Source: Flammula alnicola
Taxonomy: Eukaryota; Basidiomycota; Agaricomycetes; Agaricales; Strophariaceae
Direction: 5' to 3'
Length of the DNA: 24,588 bases
Assembly (NCBI GenBank): GCA_015499995.1
Contig: JADNRV010000563.1
Location: forward strand, 1 to 24,588
Shown in pieces: positions 20,124 to 24,588 of this stretch. Under the pieces are notes generated by a model. That model searched no databases and was not told the origin of the DNA. It saw only the letters and a list, made by a program, of their open reading frames with translations. The position numbers and the translations under genes were made by a program. The stretch's first letter is position 1; each line of letters starts with the position of its first letter.

Positions 20124-20601
20124 TTTGGACTTGGTGAGTCTTGTCCTATCTTTTTAGTCTAGCCAATATTGACTCCTGCTTTTACAGTCATATATTCGCT
20201 TATCTTGCACTTTCTTGGGACTTGAACAGCTTATGTAGCATACAGCCCATTACTTTGTTATCTTATTGGTGTACTAGCTTCGCTATTAGATAGTTTTTAG
20301 GGTCTATCTGTTGTAGCTTAGCTAGTGGTTATCTTTATATCTTGTTATAATTGTAAAACCCTTGTCTTGTTGCTTGATTCAGAGTCTGATCACTAAGTTT
20401 CGCTTCAAAGAAGGTCTGCAGAATCTCCTCACATTGCTGTAAGTATCTGCATTTAAACTTTTAAGCCTTCCTCAAGACTTTATAGCCTTACTTGACCGGG
20501 TTTTTGATATAAAATCCGTAGTTAAAATCGCAAAATTCTGGCTGGTAACCATAGACGCTCCTATGCATCGGCTGATCGTTCTGCATGCGCACACCCTGTA
20601 C
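20124..20601. other. Noncoding spacer downstream of A2
   Basis: No gene is seen. The region is T-rich with scattered GCTAG motifs (for example TAGCTTAGCTAGTGG near 20317). It would hold the A2 3' untranslated region. The hairpin cluster found in the matching place of element 1 is absent. Confidence 0.5.
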
Positions 20602-20636
20602 CTCTCCCCCAACTTTAAAATCAACTGTCCCAGTTG
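20602..20636 (-). promoter_or_regulatory. Internal hairpin plus polypurine tract of element 2
   Basis: On the minus strand CAACTG-GGA-CAGTTG (20636-20622) is followed after 11 nt by GGGGGAGAG (20610-20602). It has the CAACTG stem of the other internal copy (4619) and not the TTGACTG stem of the LTR-border copies. It does not border an LTR. Confidence 0.6.
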
Positions 20637-20741
20637 TTCCAAGTCCATACTAGAGATCGGTTACTATGTGCGGTTCGTCCTAGAAAGTAGCGTACTGTGA
20701 TCGGTTGCCCAGAACCAATTTTCACGCCCTCTGTCGTTCAA

Positions 20742-20747
20742 TATAAA
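20742..20747 (+). promoter_or_regulatory. TATA box of the B-like gene of element 2
   Basis: AATATAAAACC lies about 30 nt before the ATG at 20776, with a CCAAT-like ACCAATT at about 20714. The internal hairpin-PPT is about 105 bp further upstream. Confidence 0.55.
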
Positions 20748-20775
20748 ACCCAGACATTGGACCCTAGAGCTCCCC

Positions 20776-21142
20776 ATGGCTTCTAACAACCAAGCAGACG
20801 CGTCTAACACCCCTCCGGCTTATAATCAAAACCTCCGCGACATATGGGATGGTCGCTCCCATACTACTCCCGAGGAACAAGTCACTATCAAGGAGGCGCG
20901 GTTTACCGCTCTTTTCAACGCCGCTCACAACCTCGACACCGCTCAAATTCGCCTTCAAGACGAGTATCCTATTCCCGAGTTTACCGCGTTCATGCAGGCT
21001 TTCGTGCGTTGCTCATTATTCATTTCCACATTCACATCCTCATCTCTCATCTTACTTCGCTTAGTTGGACTACCACGACGCTGTCCCCGAGGGTACCGTC
21101 CATGGACCACCTGTAGTCGCTGGTCTCATGTATGATTCCTAG
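20776..21142 (+). CDS. B-like antisense cargo gene of element 2, two exons, possibly cut short
   Basis: I do not recognise the family. Exon 1 (20776-21003) encodes 76 residues starting MASNNQADASNTPP and reading TIKEARFTALFNAAHNLDTA. After a 61 bp GT-AG intron, exon 2 (21065-21142) ends at TAG, giving 101 residues. The MAS- start, TATA box and position next to the internal PPT match gene B3 of element 1, but I see no clear sequence similarity to B1-B3. It ends just before unrelated G-rich repeats, so it may be complete and small or a truncated larger gene. Confidence 0.6.
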
Positions 21143-21170
21143 GCTGTGGGCTAACTACGTTATACATCTA

Positions 21171-21235
21171 TAGCGGGTTTGGGCCGCTTAGGCCACTGCC
21201 TAAGGCCATGTATATACTATATACAATGTGCCGGG
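21171..21235. other. Palindromic GGCC-rich terminus beside the element 2 breakpoint
   Basis: GGGCCGCTTAGGCCACTG then CCTAAGGCC forms a foldback (about 21181-21207). It resembles the GGCCACTG-centred palindrome at 650-690, which sits at the element 1 breakpoint. It may be the end of an unrecognised DNA transposon. Confidence 0.3.
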
Positions 21236-21279
21236 GTGCCGGAACAGGTTGTGTGGTCATTGCTGGGGGCGGGCAGTAG

Positions 21280-22030
21280 TAAACATGGGTCAACAATGCA
21301 GGAAATGGTGTCCGGGACTGTATTTTGGGTGCTGCTCATCGTTGGGGGCGCCTTTAGGCGCGGGAAAAATTCCAATGGCATCTATAAATATATTCTGATA
21401 TTATGCAGGTATTTGCGCGCCTCTAGGGGGGCGGGAATGGGTGGATTGGGGCCGGCAGGTTTGGATGACGGTCCCATTTGGGGCGGGGCTGATGGTAAAT
21501 ACCTGTCAACAATGCAGGAAATGATGTCCGGGGTTGTATTTTGGGTGCTGCTCGTCGTCGGGGCGGTTTTCGGTGGGGAAAAAATACCATTGCGTAGCCC
21601 TGATTTTTCTCTATCCAAATCCGTCATATGCGCACCCTATAGGGGGCGGGACGGGGTGGATTTGAAAGGATGACTTTGGATGACGTTCTAAAATAACTGG
21701 TATTTCCGGAAGAGCATCATTTCTGTGACATCATGTTCCTGCTGATCTATTTTAAGTTATAGGCACCGCTAATCTATTCTTAGTGCCATGCATCTAAGCA
21801 ACCATATTTCCGATGCGGTTTGGGCGGGGCTAATGGTAAATAGATGTCAACAATGCAGGATTTAATGCTCGGCGTTGTATTTTGGCTTGTGCTCGTCGTT
21901 GGGGCGGTTTCAGGCGGGGAAAAATCCAATGGGGTCTAATAATATATTGCTACCATTGCGCCCTTTGCGCACCTCACGGGGGGCGGGGATGGGTGGATTG
22001 ACGACGATGATTTGGATGACATTCTAAAAT
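21280..22030. repeat. Three diverged G-rich tandem repeats, 216-341 bp spacing
   Basis: The block CAACAATGCAGGA recurs at 21291, 21507 and 21848. Each time it is followed in order by TATTTTGG, a GGGGCGGTTT-like stretch with AAAAA, and a GGGGCGGGATGGGTGGATTG-like block. Copies 2 and 3 also share GGATGACRTTCTAAAAT. The unit length varies through indels. ORFs through it (for example 21179-21673) are not supported by any protein-like feature. Confidence 0.7.
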
Positions 22031-22037
22031 TAGATGG

Positions 22038-22180
22038 AAAGCGCCTCAGTGTGATATTTTTAGACACCAGCGCTTGTGCCTGGTTCGTTATCTATAGATT
22101 GGATAACCAGAAAGCGCCCCAGCTTGATATTTTTAGATGCAGACGCTCGTGCAGCTATCTCTGTTATCTGTTGATTAGAT
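22038..22180. repeat. 73 bp imperfect direct duplication
   Basis: AAAGCGCCYCAGYKTGATAT followed by TTTTAGA begins at 22038 and again at 22111. It continues with CGCTYGTGC in both copies. Confidence 0.6.
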
Positions 22181-22399
22181 GCTTTCTATTACTCCCACGC
22201 CACTGCATTTTTAAAAATAGACACGGTTCATGTTGGCCTGCTGTCTCTATGCTCAAAAATCTCAGGTAAAAGAATTAAATAGAATACTGTGAATACATTT
22301 GAACTGTGCTATGTACTGGGCATAAGGCGTACAACAAATAAAATAAGATGCAGGAGTGAAACGAGGATAAGTGAGCAAGGAGGGCGCATGTCGACGTGA

Positions 22400-23030
22400 G
22401 TAACGCACGTCGTTGCCTCTCCTGCTGCTGCTCATCCTCGTTCTCCTCCTTGTCGTCGCATCGCCGCTGCCGCCCTCCCACCTCGTTGTTGGTGCCATAA
22501 CGGAGTAGCAACAGCGGTTGTGCTGCTGGCGCTCCGCCCACCTCGTCGCCGTCGCCGTACTGAGCAGCAGCAGCCGTCGTGCTGCTCCCATCTCGCCGTC
22601 GTCGTCGCATGCCAGTGATAGCCATCGGGCTGGTGCTCCTCCCACCTCGACGTTGTCGCCGTATCCGAGCAGCTGCAGTGGGCGCTGCCGCTGCTGCTGC
22701 TGCTCCCACCTTGCCGTCGCCGTATACGAGCAGCAGCAGCAGCCGTCGTGCTGCTGCTGCTGCTCCCACCTCTCCTCCTCGCCGTATCCGTACACGAGCA
22801 GCAGCGCGGCCGCTGCTGCTGCTCCTGCTTCCATCTCGTCGCCGTCGTCGTATCAGAAAGAGACGACGACCGTTGAAAGGTCGTCGTTATCACGACATCT
22901 TGCCTATGGTTGGGTAAGTGAGGGGATGGAGAGAGGAAGAGCAGAAAACGAATCGAGTCATACGACTCGATTCGTTGCGCACCGGGTGGGTCTCCCTCTA
23001 CCAGGTCTCCCCTCGTGTTTTTCTACCACT
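22400..23030. repeat. Left arm of CTG/CGT-rich inverted-repeat element
   Basis: About 22400-22870 is dominated by GCTGCTGCT, CGTCGTCGT and CCCACCTCG(T/C)CGCCGTC blocks. A 9 bp stem hairpin (22863-22887) and a near-perfect 30 bp palindrome AACGAATCGAGTCAT/ACGACTCGATTCGTT (22947-22976) follow, then GGGTCTCCCTCTACCAGG. The same series occurs reversed at 24270-24588. Long ORFs here are low-complexity artefacts. Confidence 0.65.
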
Positions 23031-24249
23031 GAACCCCTCGCCCCAGATACTTCAAAGGCCGGCCCACATCCCTCAAGGAGGGGGAAGGGCGCGCGGCGTC
23101 GTTGGCGCCAGTTTGCTAGCCGTGTGTCGATGGGGTGGGCTTTGTGACTCGCTGGGCCGTTCATTCCTGGTACGACGTAGGGCGGGCGTGTCGACCTAAG
23201 CTGGGGTGCTGTGGGTTGGTGTTGCCAAATGACGCGGCGGCAGCGAGGCGATAGGTGGTGGGAGTCGAGAGCTGAAATGACCTGCGTTCAACCATGGTTG
23301 ATCGCATTTCGGCGTAAGCCGAAAACGATTTGATTGGCTAAGACAAGCGGTCCGCGTCTCCACGTCTTCCGTCTTGCTTGTCGAGGATGTCTTGGACGAC
23401 GTTAAAATGATGGGTAACTACGTAGATTAGTGTCGGTAAATTTTTAGAATAGAACTATTTCACATTTTAGTGATGTCCGAGCCGATCTGTGATCCTCTAG
23501 TATAGGGCTACTTACATTTCCAGCCATGGGTGGTGATTTACGGCCTTCTGCAGTCGTCCATCTCACCTTTAGGACTTAAGAATTGCCTTGAATACTCTGA
23601 GAGGTAGATAATTCAGTAGCAATAGCATACCAAATAAGAATTCCAAAATTTCTTCGGCCTAGTGAAGGCCTGTGTAATGAATGATACACCCTTTGCACTC
23701 AAGTTAATAGCGAAGAGGAAATCTTGGATCAACTTGACATCCTTTATGTTATGTCAAATCCCTGTCCCTCGACATTTCATTGAAGCTCCTTGGAGAATCT
23801 AGAATACTTCTAACTAATCTAGAGATGATATATGACTCATTATTTTAATTTCCGAAGTCTCAAAGGAAGCCATCCATAGGGTTTTCAATTTCGACCGCCC
23901 GAAATCACCACTTTCACATAAGTAAGTATGAACATAAATTTTATTGGTGTATGATAGCATATTAAAGTAATTTTAATCTCAGTAATTTCAATCAATATTT
24001 TAGGATGATAAATTACATTTCAGAGGATCCCAGAATTATTTTACTGCGGCGTTGACGCTGTCTCGACGACGAGAAAGCTCCGGTAATTGAGCGGTCCGGT
24101 AATTTAAAGCTCCGCTTGAACCGCGATCAACGATTTTCAACATCGTTAGACGTCCATCCCCAATGCCTGCCACCTTCCTCTTCGCTGGCTGAGCCGTCCG
24201 GCCTCACCTCCCCCTTCCATTTCCTCCCAGCCACTACGTAGGTATCCAG
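23031..24249. other. Interior between the inverted arms, no gene recognised
   Basis: This stretch is AT-rich, especially 23400-24050, with no convincing ORF or exon series. A short foldback TTTCGGCGTAAGCCGAAA lies near 23308-23325. CTCCGGTAATTGAGCGGTC and related CCGGTAATTTAAAGCTCCG form a local repeat at about 24077-24114. It could be the non-autonomous interior of a foldback transposon. Confidence 0.45.
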
Positions 24250-24588
24250 TCAAATCGGAAGGAGGTGAGGGGTGAGAAAACGCGAGGGGAGACCCTGGTA
24301 GAGGGAGACCCACCCGGTGCGCAACGAATCGAGTCATATGACTCGATTCGTTTTCTATTCTTTCTCTCTCCATGCCCTCACTTACCGAATCCCTAGGCAA
24401 GATGATGAGATGACGACGACCGTTGAAAGGTCGTCGTCTCTTTCCTTATTCTGCTGGCTGCTCAGACACGACAATACGGCGACGGCGACGAGATGGAAGC
24501 AGCAGCAGCAGCAGCACGATGGCTGCTGCTGCTCAGATGCGCCAACGACGGCGAGGTGAAGCAACGGCAGCAGCAAGGCCGCTCCTGC
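24250..24588. repeat. Right arm of the inverted-repeat element, running off the window
   Basis: It is the reverse of the left arm: GGTAGAGGGAGACCC, then the 30 bp perfect palindrome (24323-24352), CCCTCACTTACC, the 9 bp stem hairpin (24413-24437), then CAG/CAGCAGCAG tracts to the window end. Similarity to the left arm is high but not perfect, about 190 bp outside the triplet tracts. Confidence 0.65.

Larger units (their letters stand above)
15553..21142 (-). mobile_element. Ty3/gypsy element 2 (minus orientation), 3' part with antisense genes
   Basis: Reading from its 3' end, element 2 has an LTR (15553-17321), PPT and hairpin (17322-17358), antisense gene A2 (17867-20123), a second hairpin-PPT (20602-20636) and a B-like antisense gene (20776-21142). 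Pol is not seen; sequence beyond about 21143 is unrelated G-rich repeat. The layout mirrors element 1 and the genes again oppose the retroelement direction. Confidence 0.7.

Noticed and set aside
21179..21673. 164-codon ORF in the G-rich repeats
   Set aside because: It runs across diverged tandem repeats in a Gly/Gly-Val-rich frame; the frame is not kept between repeat copies.
22262..22917. Long ORFs rich in Ala, Gln, Ser or Arg on both strands
   Set aside because: All frames of CTG/CGT triplet repeats stay open; composition is low complexity with no start context or domain.

Overview
The window looks like a transposon-rich, gene-poor stretch of a filamentous basidiomycete (Agaricomycete-type) genome. 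The reasons are many 48-70 bp GT-AG introns, compact TATA-box promoters, Ty3/gypsy and DIRS-type retroelements, and a pogo/Fot1-like MITE. I see no convincing host housekeeping gene, tRNA or rRNA. Almost every readable gene belongs to a mobile element.

Layout. (1) 50-626: a 577 bp MITE with 26 bp perfect terminal inverted repeats and TA target duplications. (2) 690-about 8953: the 3' half of a Ty3/gypsy element on the + strand (element 1). It holds the integrase C-terminus (690-1367), then four intron-containing genes on the MINUS strand (B1 1497-2854, B2 3071-3680, B3 4031-4532, A1 5133-7170), then a polypurine tract (7628-7637) and a roughly 1.3 kb 3' LTR. (3) 9081-12508: a DIRS-type reverse transcriptase/RNase H gene and a tyrosine recombinase gene, both interrupted by introns. 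(4) 13026-17321: two near-identical 1769 bp LTRs in inverted orientation around a gag fragment. This is best read as one Ty3/gypsy copy whose gag was hit by a second copy in the opposite orientation. (5) 17322-21142: the 3' part of that second copy (element 2, minus orientation), with its own antisense genes, which read on the + strand (A2 17867-20123, B-like 20776-21142). (6) 21143-22260: G-rich diverged tandem repeats of unknown origin. (7) About 22400-24588: CTG/CAG-rich inverted arms with embedded perfect palindromes, perhaps a foldback element running off the window.

The most interesting system is the antisense cargo cassette of the two Ty3/gypsy elements. Multi-exon genes with their own TATA boxes lie between pol (element 1) and the 3' LTR, opposite to the retroelement. 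Because they are antisense, their introns are not splice sites in the genomic RNA and so survive reverse transcription. Genes A1 and A2 both encode about 600-residue proteins with a six-cysteine Zn2Cys6-like cluster of unusual spacing, CX2CX9-11CX8CX2CX7C. In both, that cluster sits on a 190-196 nt exon that starts exactly four residues before the first Cys at a phase-0 intron and ends at a phase-1 intron. This points to common ancestry despite little sequence similarity. Each element also carries two copies of a hairpin plus polypurine-tract module whose stem covaries between copies: one at the LTR border and one internal, between A and the next antisense gene.

All gene models were spliced by eye and checked for reading-frame closure. 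No database search was possible, so family names rest on motif recognition.
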